From NCBI GenBank assembly GCA_964017235.1, contig OZ024927.1, positions 54,627,293-54,691,292 on the forward strand: a DNA stretch of 64,000 nucleotides. The letters run 5' to 3'. Shown here piece after piece: positions 1 to 9,255 of this stretch (the stretch's first letter is position 1; every line of letters begins with the position of its first letter). Below the pieces are notes generated by a model. It did no database searches. It worked only from the letters and a program-made list of their open reading frames with translations, and had not been told where the DNA came from. The DNA comes from Sabellastarte sp. h YS-2021. Lineage: Eukaryota; Annelida; Polychaeta; Sabellida; Sabellidae. A program made the position numbers and the translations under genes.

Positions 1-1546
1 CATCACTACCACCCAATGACTTAAAAAACTACAGACCTGTTTCTGGGTTGGGCTTCATATCCAAACTGGTTGAACGTGTTGTTGCTTCTCAGTTGAATGA
101 CCATGTTAGTTTGAACGGACTTGAGAATGTCAGGCAATCTGCCTACAAACTAGGTCACTCAACTGAATCTGCATTGCTTTCAATTAAGAATGATGTTCAT
201 TTGGCTTTTGCTAAAGGTGAGGCTACTGCTGTCGTTCTCTTGGATCAATCAGCAGCGTTTGATACTATTGATCATGATACGCTACTTAATTCTCTTAGCT
301 CCTGGTTTGGTGTGAGCGGGGTTGTCCTCGATTGGTTTAAGTCTTATCTCTCAGACCGTGTTCAGTGCATTAAGATTGGGTCAATTTTATCTGATGCCAA
401 AAAGTTATTGTATGGTGTGCCTCAAGGCTCTGTCCTGGGGCCAATCCTTTTTTCACTCTATACTACTCCACTGAGTAAAGTCATACAGAATCATCCTGGT
501 ATTAGTTTCCAGTTCTACGCTGATGACACACAATTGTATGTACACCTCACACACAAAAATGTTGCCTCGGCCCTTGATAAGCTGTCACACTGCCTTGAAG
601 ACGTAAAGAGATGGCTCTCCACAAATAAGCTCAAGCTAAATCCAGATAAGACCGAATTCATTGTGTTTGGCTCAAAGTCTCAGCGCGAAAAACTTAATCA
701 GTCCTTCCCGGTCAACATACTTGGTAATCTCATATCACCAACAGATGCAGTTAGGAACCTTGGTGTCTGGTTTGATTCTGATTTCTCATTCTCTTGCCAT
801 GTTAGGAAGGTCTGCAAGGCTTGTTTTGCTCATGTCCGGGATCTTAAGCGACTCCGAGGACATCTGACACATGAAGCTACTCTTATGGCTGCCAATGCTC
901 TGGTCGGAAGTCGACTAGATTACTGTAATTCTCTGTTCAGAGGTCTCTCAGCTCTAGATCTGCGCAAACTTCAATGTGTTCAGAATAGCCTTGCCAGAAT
1001 TGTTGCCAACACCACCAAGTACTCACACATCACTCCAGTTAGAAAAGCACTACATTGGTTGCCAATTAAGTACCGTTCTATCTTTAAGACTGCCATGCTG
1101 GTATATAAGTTCCTACACAGTGGTAACCCCAAATACTTTGAACCCTTCCTCATTCCCAGACATAGTGCATATAACACTCGTCGAAGTCAATCTGATGGCA
1201 TATTTCTTGAGGTTCCCCACTTTGGTTCAATTTTCAAGTCTCGAAAACATTTTGGACTCAGTTTTGCGTATGACACACCTATGATTTGGAATGACCTTCC
1301 TGATGAGGTCCGCTCTGCAAACTCACTTGCCTCTTTCAGGTCAAAGTTGAAGTCATACCTCTTTGGAAAAGCATACCCACCCTAAATTTCCAATCTCCTT
1401 TCTGCTTTCTCCGCGGTGCTGACCCCTGCAATGTCTCTGGTTTTTGAATATTGAACAATGTTTTTGTGTGATACGCCTTAGAGTCTGTCTTTTGACGGAG
1501 ATTAAGCGCTGTAAAAGTGCTATTAGAATTAGAATTATTAGAATTA
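1..1546 (+). mobile_element. LINE A, CR1/L2-like, 5' end outside window
   Basis: The element includes the RT frame plus about 160 bp of 3' UTR that ends in GAGATTAAGCGCTGTAAAAG and then a short repeated tail of ATTAGAATT units. The GCGCTnTAAAAG block before a simple tail is shared with the copy ending at 62611. Beyond the tail, at about 1547, the sequence is Harbinger transposase on the opposite strand, so the LINE inserted into that gene. The other target duplication is outside the window. Confidence 0.85.
3..1385 (+). CDS. CR1/L2-like LINE reverse transcriptase, 3' part (LINE A)
   Basis: This is the reverse-transcriptase half of a non-LTR retrotransposon ORF2, which copies element RNA at a nicked genomic target. 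The frame is already open at the window edge and runs 460 codons to a TAA, with no stop or frameshift. Visible RT motifs in order: NYRPVSGLGF, AAFDTIDH (motif A), GVPQGSVLGPILF (motif B) and YADDTQLY (motif C, catalytic DD). These are followed by LGVWF and LHWLPI, the C-terminal blocks typical of CR1/L2 (Jockey superfamily) elements. The endonuclease domain would lie left of the window. The same family recurs at 60591-62611, where it is broken. The intact frame suggests this is the younger copy. Confidence 0.93.
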   Translation, partial: SLPPNDLKNYRPVSGLGFISKLVERVVASQLNDHVSLNGLENVRQSAYKLGHSTESALLSIKNDVHLAFAKGEATAVVLLDQSAAFDTIDHDTLLNSLSSWFGVSGVVLDWFKSYLSDRVQCIKIGSILSDAKKLLYGVPQGSVLGPILFSLYTTPLSKVIQNHPGISFQFYADDTQLYVHLTHKNVASALDKLSHCLEDVKRWLSTNKLKLNPDKTEFIVFGSKSQREKLNQSFPVNILGNLISPTDAVRNLGVWFDSDFSFSCHVRKVCKACFAHVRDLKRLRGHLTHEATLMAANALVGSRLDYCNSLFRGLSALDLRKLQCVQNSLARIVANTTKYSHITPVRKALHWLPIKYRSIFKTAMLVYKFLHSGNPKYFEPFLIPRHSAYNTRRSQSDGIFLEVPHFGSIFKSRKHFGLSFAYDTPMIWNDLPDEVRSANSLASFRSKLKSYLFGKAYPP

Positions 1547-2020
1547 CTCATCTGGTAGAAACTTGGAAATGGTGGATCTGCCAACCCTGAACTGACAGGA
1601 TAATGATGTGTAGGACTCTCCAGTGGCCAGATATCTGATGGTGAGGGCTAACTTCTCCCCAACACTGATTGGAGTTCTGTAGTTGGTGGCCTGCCTGGCT
1701 AGACGTGGTTCCAGTCTGGTCTTTATCATTTCAAAGAATTCTGGGTTCATCCTCATGTAGTTGGTGAATCCTGGAATGTCTGTGGCATACAGTTCAGCCA
1801 TAATCTTGTGGTAGGCCCCCCTCTCCTCTCTCTGTAGTAGCCATGGCCTGACCCACATGTTGTGCCTTCTTCTAGGTCTCTGTCTGGCTGGTGGTGGAGG
1901 TGCTGGTGGTGGTTGCTGTGGTCGACGTAGAAATAGCAAATACATCATTATATGTAACCGAATAAAAACTAAAAAAGCCCTAAGTTGTTGCTGAAGCTGT
2001 CTTCCATTAAAAGGTGGCAT
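1547..2020 (-). pseudogene. PIF/Harbinger (HARBI1-like) transposase, N-terminal fragment
   Basis: The minus-strand frame starts at an ATG at 2020 and gives about 158 residues. A basic, proline-rich stretch (APPPPARQRPRRR) is followed by blocks that match the N-terminal part of PIF/Harbinger DDE nucleases and their host derivative HARBI1: VRPWLLQREERGAYHKIM, YMRMNPEFFEMI, LALTIRYLATGESYTSL and FRVGRSTISKFLPDE. The family normally continues for another 200 or so residues carrying the DDE triad, but here the frame stops where the LINE A tail begins. Family knowledge: these proteins cut DNA at terminal inverted repeats and use 3-bp target duplications. No inverted repeat or partner Myb-like gene is visible. 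The fragment is a dead remnant. Confidence 0.85.
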
Positions 2021-2066
2021 CCTGCTGTGTTCCTAGAAAAGTAATGATAATTAGATCGTGGAATTT

Positions 2067-2068
<2 letters not shown>

Positions 2069-2101
<33 letters not shown>
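2069..2101. repeat. (AT)n microsatellite
   Basis: About 16 perfect AT dinucleotides lie just upstream of the Harbinger fragment. Confidence 0.95.
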
Positions 2102-2103
<2 letters not shown>

Positions 2104-2798
2104 CAGAAAATCCAGCTTTTGTGCAAAACAAGAATCGGCCACATTGGTCTGGGGAAGACTGAGGAGGCCTGAGGACGCCGGGACATAATCGGGGCTTAGT
2201 CCCAGGAGGCCTGAGGCATCCTGGGACCTAGTCGGTATGTGTACGACAAGATCATGGTTGAAACCGACCAGAAAACTGGCTTAATCGGTTCTTAGTCCCA
2301 GACCAGTCAGGGACTGTCTGGGGCTGCCTGGGGCCTCCACAGGCTTCCTGAGGTAGATCTGTACTTAATCCCAGACTTCAATACCGATTCAGTATTCCCG
2401 CCCAGTTTTCTTTTTTTTTCACCGACTGTCCACGATTAAGGGTCGCCGACAGGATCGGGGCTTAAGTCCTTTGGTGAAACAGGGGCATATGACAAGTGTA
2501 CTTGGTAAATAGGCACTGGATTCAGAGAAGGGAATTGAAGATTTTTTATGAAGTTTAAGTTAGTATTTTTATTTTCACTATACAATAAAGCAGTGTTTTA
2601 ATTATACTGTTCTTATTTCACTTGATTTAGTTGTTATTCAATGTCACATTAAATATTTCAGATTTCAAAATCATCATTTACTGTCAACATGCAGGTTTAT
2701 TATGCCTTAGAAATTGTTGACTCCAGAAGCCAAACAAGAGTCAAAGGTGACAGTTGGAGTTTTACATCCCAGTCAACAGCCAGGCCAAACAAGGGGAC
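2102..2798. other. intergenic, no gene; short GC-richer repetitive stretch
   Basis: 2110-2480 is GC-richer than its surroundings and repeats words such as GAGGCCTGAGG and GGGGCTTAGTCC. It may be the remaining non-coding end of the Harbinger element or another degenerate repeat. 2500-2798 is AT-rich with no recognisable content. Confidence 0.4.
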
Positions 2799-2856
2799 AC
2801 TAATCTATGGGAGCCCAGAAAGGGACATAGAACTGTTTTCTTGTCATTTTTTAAAC

Positions 2857-3533
2857 TCGTTACCACGAGATAGTAAGTCGTTCCCACAAGATAGAAAGTC
2901 GTTACCACAAGATCGAAAGTCGTTCCCACAAGTTAGAAAGTCGTTCCCACAAGATACTCACTCATTCCCACAAGTTAGCAAAGTTATTACCACAAGATAT
3001 TAACTTGTTCCCACAAGTTAGCAAAGTCATTACCACAAGATACTAACTCGTTCCCACAAGTTTGCAAAGTCATTACCACAATATACTAAATTGTTCCCAC
3101 AAGATAGAAAGTCGGTACCACAAGATAGAAATTTGTTCCCACAAGTTAGAAAGTCGTTACCACAAGATACTAAGTCATTCCCACAAGTTAGCAAGTCGTT
3201 CCCACAAGTTAGAAAGTCGTTACCACAAGATACTAACTCGTTCCCACAAGTTAGCAAAGTCATTACCACAAGATATTAACTCGTTCCCACAAGTTAGCAA
3301 AGTCATTACCACAAGATACTAACTTGTTCCCACAAATTAGAAAGTCATTACCACAAGATAGAAAGTTGTTTGCACAAGTTAGAAAAGTCGTTCCCACAAG
3401 ATACTAAGTCGTTCCCACAAGTTAGCAAGTCGTTCCCACAAGATACTAACTCATTCCCACAAGTTAGCAAAGTCATTACCACAAGATACTTACTCGTTCC
3501 CCCAAGTTAGCAAGTCGTTACCACAAGATAGCA
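2857..3533. repeat. 21-22 bp tandem array, left foldback arm
   Basis: About 30 imperfect copies of a unit close to TCGTTCCCACAAGATAGAAAG, with two recurring variants (CCCACAAGTTAG and ACCACAAGATAC). Because the unit is 7 codons long, long spurious reading frames appear (repeats of SFPQDRK); they are not genes. Confidence 0.93.
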
Positions 3534-4404
3534 AGCCAAGTTCTTTGTCTATGGCATCCTTCTACTGGCATACCATTCAATTTTACATATGCCTATAGGC
3601 TATTAGTGATCTTCAGATGTCGCATGTTTCCTGTTACTTTAAATGTCCAACTTTTATGCCATTATGGTTACCATTTTAGCAATTACAATGGTTATTCTTC
3701 TTAGTTACCAACCTAGTGACCTTTAGAGGTCACCTACTTATTATTTCAGGTATATTGTATTACTGTCTTTTAGAGGTGCCTGTTTTGTGGCATTTTCCTT
3801 CATCTTTCTAAGATGTTTTAGTATGTTACATTGGATTGGGTGCTTTTTGGCACAGCATACCTTGAAGGATCTCCATCGGATTCTCACATAAGCTGTACCT
3901 GAACACAGCAAAACTTGTGTTTGCTGTGCTGCAATTTGCATAGTCTTTTCATACTGTAAATTGCATAGTCTTATCATCCCCAACCCCTTCTTTATATACA
4001 TTACACTATAACTTACAATTTCTTTCTTCATAGACCTTTCTTTTCTTACAAAAAATTGTCATTTTTGCCCTGGTCTAAGTTTTCTGTCTAAATTTCTAAA
4101 TTATTCTAGTATGGGTATGGGCAATGTAGAGGTTTACTACTAATTGGGTTATAGTGTCTGCATGTGGCACCTTCGGAGGGAACCACACCATTATGTGCTC
4201 ATATATGTTGTAAATAATTTTTCTGTCTTTAATCTTGTTAAAGTCTAAAGTCTTGTTAAAGTCTAAATGAATTTAAGTATTATTAACTAGTTTCTGTAAT
4301 AATTGCTAATACTGCCAAGCTGTTCGTGGTCACTGTTATATCTATTATTTATAATAAATAGTGTTAAACCCTGTTTGCATATTATTGGTCCCTGAAAATG
4401 GGTA

Positions 4405-5007
4405 AATAAGTGGTGGGAATGAGATAGTAAGTGGTGGAACGAGTTAGTAAGTGGTGGGAATGATTTAATAAGTGGTGGGACCGAGTAAGTAAATGGTGGG
4501 AATGACTTGATAAGTGGTGGGTATGAAATAAAACAAGGATTTGCTATCTTGTGGTAACCACTTAGTCTCTCGTTCCCACAAGCTAGTATTTCATTCCCAT
4601 GACTTTCTAACTTGTGAGAACGACTTTTTAACTTGTGGGGATAACTAAGTATCTTGTGGAAATGACTTAGCATCTTGTGGGAACGACTTTCTATCTTGTG
4701 GGAATGACTTTCTATCTTGTGGGAACAACTTTTTAACTTGTGGGAACGACTTGCTTTCTTGTGAGAATGACTTGCTAGCTTGTGGGAATGACTAATTATC
4801 TTGTGGGAACAACTTAGTAATCTTGTGGGAAGAGCTTGCTAACTTGTGGGAACGACTTAGTATCTTGTGGTAATGACTTGCTATCTTGTGGTAATGATTT
4901 GTTAACTTTTGGGAACGACTTAGTATCTTGTGGTAACAACTTGCTAACTTGTGGGAACGACTTGCTATATTGTGGAAAGAACTTACTATATCATGGTAAC
5001 GAGATAA
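4405..5007. repeat. 21-bp tandem array, right foldback arm (inverted)
   Basis: The first block (4405-4525) has units around TAAGTGGTGGGAATGAGATAG. The second block (4545-5007) has units around CTTTCTATCTTGTGGGAACGA, the reverse complement of the left-arm unit. Confidence 0.92.
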
Positions 5008-5059
5008 AAAAATGACAGAAAAACAGTTCTACGTCCCTTCCTGGGCTCCGTACTAATCG

Positions 5060-5345
5060 CAAATAGAATCTACATTACTAAAATCAATTGCGGGTATATC
5101 TCTAACTTTGTCAGGAGACATGGTATTGTTTGAATACATAAACAACTGTATATAACTCGTGGAGTATGGAGATATGCCAGATGTATTTCCGAAATTTTTT
5201 TTCTTATTTTTTTGTATCCAGAATATGTCCAGATATTAACTGATCTGTAACTACTTCCTATGACCAGGCCTTGTGCACAAAAATCACTTAGCTTTACTCA
5301 TAACTGTTGGAGTAACACAAACTAGAAAGCCAAAGTTATTAAAAA
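5060..5345. other. spacer with dispersed-repeat fragment
   Basis: Contains TTTTGTATCCAGAATATG (near 5211), a word that returns close to the other side of the adjacent MITE (about 6391) and, on the opposite strand, near 11265. It is probably a fragment of an old dispersed repeat. No coding potential is seen. Confidence 0.35.
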
Positions 5346-5347
5346 TA

Positions 5348-6359
5348 CAGTCCAACCTGTGAAGAGCAACCGCTCGGGGGAAATTTCAAAAGTAGTTGCT
5401 CTTCGCAGATGGTTGCTCTTCACAGATTCACTTATGATCATCACAGGTATGAGTAATTTATACATTATGGTGGACTTAAAGACATATGTATGTTTAAACA
5501 TGTTTGTTATTTTATACAGAAGTACTGATTTTATTAATACAAAAAACTACACATATTATGATCACTTTTACAAATACATGTAGATACATGTACATCTTGA
5601 ATTAACATTTTGTGCAAATTTATGTCTTTTTAAAAAGTCCTTGCTTGATTATTGCTTTGTTGTGCTTGACAAAACCAGGTTCTGTTTCTCTTTCATAGCC
5701 TTAAACTACCTGTTGATACAGAGGAATTGCACTCTACACAGGAGTGAGTGTTATGTCTTTGAAGATCTGATTGTCATTTAGGTGGGGTTAAATAATGAGG
5801 CCAGGCTTAACAATGGAGGTGTTAATCCATTTTCTAGCCAATAAGTGACATACCCTTACTGTGCGTAATCCCACAAACAAAAGACATGCCACCTTCAGTA
5901 AAACACAATGTCAATAATGGTGCCCCATGCCCTTTTTAAACATTGCCTCTTACACACAATAATTTTCATGATTTTAATAACAAGCACATTTGTACATTAT
6001 TTAGGTCTATGTATTTTTAAAATACTATATTATTATTATTACTAGTTTTTAAAGAAAAATATATATCTGTTAAAAATAACAGTGATGACTACTTAAATCA
6101 AATACATAGATATATGAATAATGGGCGAAGTGATTCTAAATTCCTTAATTTTAACACAAAGTGCAATTTTTTGGATGAAAGCGGTGGTTGCTCTAAGCAG
6201 GTTCAGAGGTCCCGTGGGACACAAAAAGGGTGGTTGCTGGTTGCAGGTGGTTGCTCTTCGCAAGTTCAAGTTAATGTAAAATGCCTTGGTGGTTCTCCAG
6301 GGTGGTTGTTCCTTGCAGGTGGTTGCTTGAGCAGGTGGTTGCTCGAGCAGGTTGGACTG
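5348..6359. mobile_element. pogo/Tc1-mariner-like MITE
   Basis: A non-coding element of 1012 bp that begins CAGTCCAACCTG and ends CAGGTTGGACTG, a perfect 12-bp terminal inverted repeat. It is flanked on both sides by TA (5346-5347 and 6360-6361). TA target duplication with ends starting CAG is characteristic of the Tc1/mariner superfamily, most like pogo/Tigger. Both ends carry several copies of a GTGGTTGCTCTTCGCA-like word in inverted orientation (5390-5440; 6180-6350). No transposase frame is present, so it is non-autonomous. Confidence 0.8.
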
Positions 6360-6361
6360 TA

Positions 6362-7130
6362 CATTGAATTGTGACTTTAAAAAATTTTTGTATCCAGCAT
6401 ATGATCCGGATCTGTCCCAAACTTTAACCACGTCTTCATTTGGCCAGATTCGTACCCAAACAAAGCTCTTTATAAATATCTGTGCATTAATTTTGAAGTT
6501 ATCACGATCACAAACATACAGACAAAGGAGCACAACCCCAAACATAACCTCCTGGTAGATATAATTAGGTAGCAATAGACATGTTAATTGTTTGGGTTCA
6601 GTAAATCCGTGCCTAGAAATACAAAAACACATGTTTTGCATCTCAAAAGAGTGGGTCATGGCTGACATCCTTGATGCTTGGCCACCAAGGCTGAATGTAT
6701 GGGTCATGTCTGTACAGATACTTGAGATGGTCAAATGTCAAAGTTAGGATTTTATGTTCCATTCAATGTCCAGGGTCATATTGGGACAGGTACTCACCTT
6801 GTCTTTTGTTGGAGTCAAATTCACATAGAAATGACGCAAGGCAGGTTACACTAGTTTTCAATTTGACACAAAAATGTATTTAATTTTACCTTTAATTTAA
6901 AAGTGTAAATATATGATGTAAATTCTTTCTCATTGTCAATAATATGTCTTTAGACTGTGCGTTGTTAGCCATCTTTCATTGCTTACATCAATATTTATGA
7001 ATGTAAACATATATATGAATATAAGAATGGGACATGAAACCCCAACTTTGACCTTGCATGCAAATTGTAATTTACACTGTTGTTGGGTCCAAAGAGTATA
7101 TATTATATACAAACTTTATATTTTCCCTAG
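6362..7130. other. intergenic / possible intron with SINE fragments
   Basis: 6391-6560 resembles the dispersed repeat on the other side of the MITE. About 6730-6800 carries, on the minus strand, the SINE 3' region with CTGTCCCAATATGACCCTGG. 7030-7055 has a short + strand piece (GAAACCCCAACTTTGACC). No gene is recognised up to the paralogue exon at 7131. Confidence 0.45.
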
Positions 7131-7278
7131 AATTTGAAGAGAAATTTGTCAAGGAAGGCCAAGCATTGAACAATAACAAAGTGGTAACCGAATACATCTT
7201 GGATAAGGATCAGATGACAGAAGTTGTGTATTCAGACAATGTTGAAATGCCAAGGCACGGATTCACTGGAAAAATGAG
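7131..7278 (+). pseudogene. Lipid-binding protein paralogue, exon 2-like
   Basis: After a good acceptor (TTTTCCCTAG) the frame reads EFEEKFVKEGQALNNNKVVT and continues EYILDKDQMTEVVYSDN. This aligns block for block with exon 2 of the gene at 25824 (DEEFVKQARVF, ISEYRVSGNKITELIYM). The exon stops at a consensus donor, ATGAG|GTAACT, and is about 37 nt shorter than its counterpart. It leaves phase 2, whereas the family intron here is phase 0. Splicing to the exon at 7847 in this phase would give an immediate TGA. No exon 1 is visible upstream; it may lie outside the window. It is a decayed duplicate or a gene with an unseen structure. Confidence 0.7.
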
Positions 7279-7846
7279 GTAACTGAAATTGCATGGGCAA
7301 ACTACTGATGTGAGTTCAAATCTCTTCATTAGCCTTATTTTCTGAGTTCAATATTCTGACCTCAATAGTAGATGGTCAAAGTCAATGCTGGGGCTTTTAA
7401 AATCTTTAAATAGCCAGTGCCATACCTGAACAGATTCTGAGTGAGTACTACATGTTGATACAGCCTGAACTCAAACTCATAGATTAGAAAGAGCTTACTA
7501 ATTGCCAAGATTCTGAAGTTACAGTTGGATAATTACATGTTACTGGTTTCCCATATACAATAAGGAAATCTTAACCCAAAGCTTTTGCCTCACTTCATTC
7601 ACTGCGAACCCTCAACAATCAATTTGTTGATCACAACATTAAGTCAAATTAAATCAATTAAATTTTCATCATTTTCCTTTTTGCAATATTTTCATTGCTT
7701 GCTTTACACAATGCTTAAGGTATTATGAACCTCTGATATGCTGTGTTCATTCTGTTTTACTGAAGCATTTATGCAATGAAGAAAAACAAATGTTACCTTG
7801 TCACAAATAAATTCAAAAATATTTTAAATTTCTTTTTATTTTGCAG

Positions 7847-7951
7847 TTGACAACTACATATGAAAACAACAAACTAGTAACTAAACAGGATCTGACCAAT
7901 GGCTATACTACAACTTATGTCACATTGGCAGACGGGGCCAAATTAACAGAT
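7847..7951 (+). pseudogene. Lipid-binding protein paralogue, exon 3-like
   Basis: The piece lies between TTTTGCAG and GATGTAGGT. In phase 0 it encodes 35 residues beginning LTTTYENNKLVTKQDLTNGY and ending TLADGAKLTD. Both the length (family exon 3 is usually 34 codons) and the pattern (TxxxxNKLV, then a DG turn, then KL) match exon 3 of intracellular lipid-binding proteins. The final strand pair, encoded by exon 4, was searched for by eye to 14 kb and not found. Confidence 0.7.
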
Positions 7952-8600
7952 GTAGGTTCCTCTGGCAGTATTAGCCTATTCAAAAAGTCAAAATAAAATT
8001 TGAAGTCCCTTTTAACAGCTACAATTATACCAAGACAGTTCCCTTAGTGATTCCTACATGTTGTCACGGGCTGGAGTTGAACACTCAATCAGAAATGTGA
8101 ATGCCAATTGATTGTAATGTCAAACTTATTAACCAGTGAGCGACCATGGCTTTTAGTCTGTCACATGTTTTCCTACATCTGCAGTTTGCATTGTAATATA
8201 CTCGTGTTCATCAATGTTTAACTCGTTTGGATTGTCAGGATGTCCCCTTTAGCTATACCCGTTACAGTGTCCAAAAAGTGCTAGAGGTGGGAGGTGGGTT
8301 AAAATGCAGTTGTTGCTTCTTGAAAATCTAGATTCAAAGTGATAACAATGGGTATTGGCGCCAAATAGAAAGTCAAACATTGTTTGGGTTGAAGTTTTCA
8401 CAATAGTGTTCAATATATTGGTATCTAAGGTAGTGGCCAAATATTTAAACTTAAGGAAGGAGACAAAACTACCACAGCAGGCCCCTATCAGACCATGCCG
8501 TTTACAGTTTCCTGTCTCCCAGATAGAAAGACAAGAAGTCAATTGTGAGGTCAAGATGAGATTGGCACTATAACAGTTACGACTGCAGGTGGTACTAGGT
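7952..8600. other. intergenic, nothing recognised
   Basis: No gene, RNA or clear repeat. 8340-8600 may belong to the tyrosine-recombinase element that follows, but nothing in it could be assigned. Confidence 0.3.
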
Positions 8601-8610
8601 TCGAGCCACA

Positions 8611-9255
8611 GAGTAAAGTGTGACTTTACCATTTGTAGTGGATGAGCACCTCAGTATGATTACTGTTTCCCAGCATCTATCTATATTCACAGCATTATAT
8701 CTGTTTTGTTTCTTTTCCTTTTTAAGATTGTCTAACATAATCCCACATGCTGTGAATGCTTTCGATTCTACCAGACACCTTTGTGTTGGAGATGTTATTT
8801 TTTCAGATGCTGGGGCCACTATCCTCATGAAGTAATCTGAGACTATTCAGGATCGGGTTTCATCCACTACCATTACCATTCCCTCCCTAGGTGCTACTCT
8901 TTTATGTCCTACCAGAGCTCTTAGATCCATGCTGGCAGCCAGGCAGGTGTCACAGGATGCATCTTTGTTCTTATTACAGTAAAACTCCCAGCAGATCCAG
9001 ATGCAGGGCACCTGGTCCTCATCCTGGGTGTGGAGATATATTTCTCTTCCCCGCCTCTGCTACTTCCTAGGTGGCTTTCACATTTCAACACCACCTTACT
9101 GCTTAGCCTACTGCTACTGGGTGTATGGGGCCTTGTTTTTCCTCTAAACACTACCTTGCTGGAACCTCATATAGCTATGTTACTTGTTATGGTTCCCACT
9201 TATATATTTACCATGTTAGATTCACTCTTTGGTTTCGTTCACCTTGTGTGACCTT
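8611..9255 (+). mobile_element. Tyrosine-recombinase retroelement/Crypton fossil
   Basis: A broken + strand recombinase relic. Recognisable blocks include FLRLSNIIPHAVNAFDSTRH, HLCVGDVIFSDAG and LLCPTRALRSML, the LCPxRAL block being typical of tyrosine recombinases from DIRS/Ngaro or Crypton elements in invertebrates. Weak similarity to the C-terminal catalytic region continues to about 9250. It is an old single-domain fossil with several breaks. No terminal repeat was found, so the exact family is open. Confidence 0.65.

Larger units (their letters stand above)
2807..5051. mobile_element. Foldback-type element, copy 1 (arms of 21-bp tandem repeats)
   Basis: A 2.25-kb non-coding element. Its outer 50 bp or so are inverted at the two ends: ATGGGAGCCCAGAAAGGGAC at the left and, read on the other strand, ACGGAGCCCAGGAAGGGACG at the right, followed by a shared GTTTTCTTGTCATTTTTT-like stretch. 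Inside these ends the left arm (2857-3533) is a tandem array of a 21-22 bp unit. The right arm (about 4545-5007) carries the same unit inverted, preceded by a related second 21-mer with the word AAGTGGTGGGAA (4405-4525). A unique core (about 3540-4390) separates the arms. The flanks are 8-bp duplications, ACTAATCT (2799-2806) and ACTAATCG (5052-5059). No transposase is present. The layout matches Drosophila foldback (FB/Galileo) elements in form only. Confidence 0.85.

Noticed and set aside
3030-3322. Several overlapping reading frames of SFPQDRK-like heptads on both strands
   Set aside because: They arise because the foldback repeat unit is 21 bp (7 codons) without stops; frames shift wherever a 22-bp unit occurs.
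3741-4031. Minus-strand frame in the foldback core that is also open in copy 2 (15214-15417)
   Set aside because: The two copies are more alike in DNA (roughly 88% by eye) than in protein (about 65-75%), the opposite of what selection on a protein would give. No known family.
6093-6734. 213-codon minus-strand frame
   Set aside because: It crosses the end of the pogo-like MITE and a dispersed repeat and matches no family; chance frame in repeats.
8100-8145. Candidate exon 4 of the lipid-binding paralogue (DCNVKLINQ then stop)
   Set aside because: No suitable acceptor in frame, and the match to the family block is too short to support.
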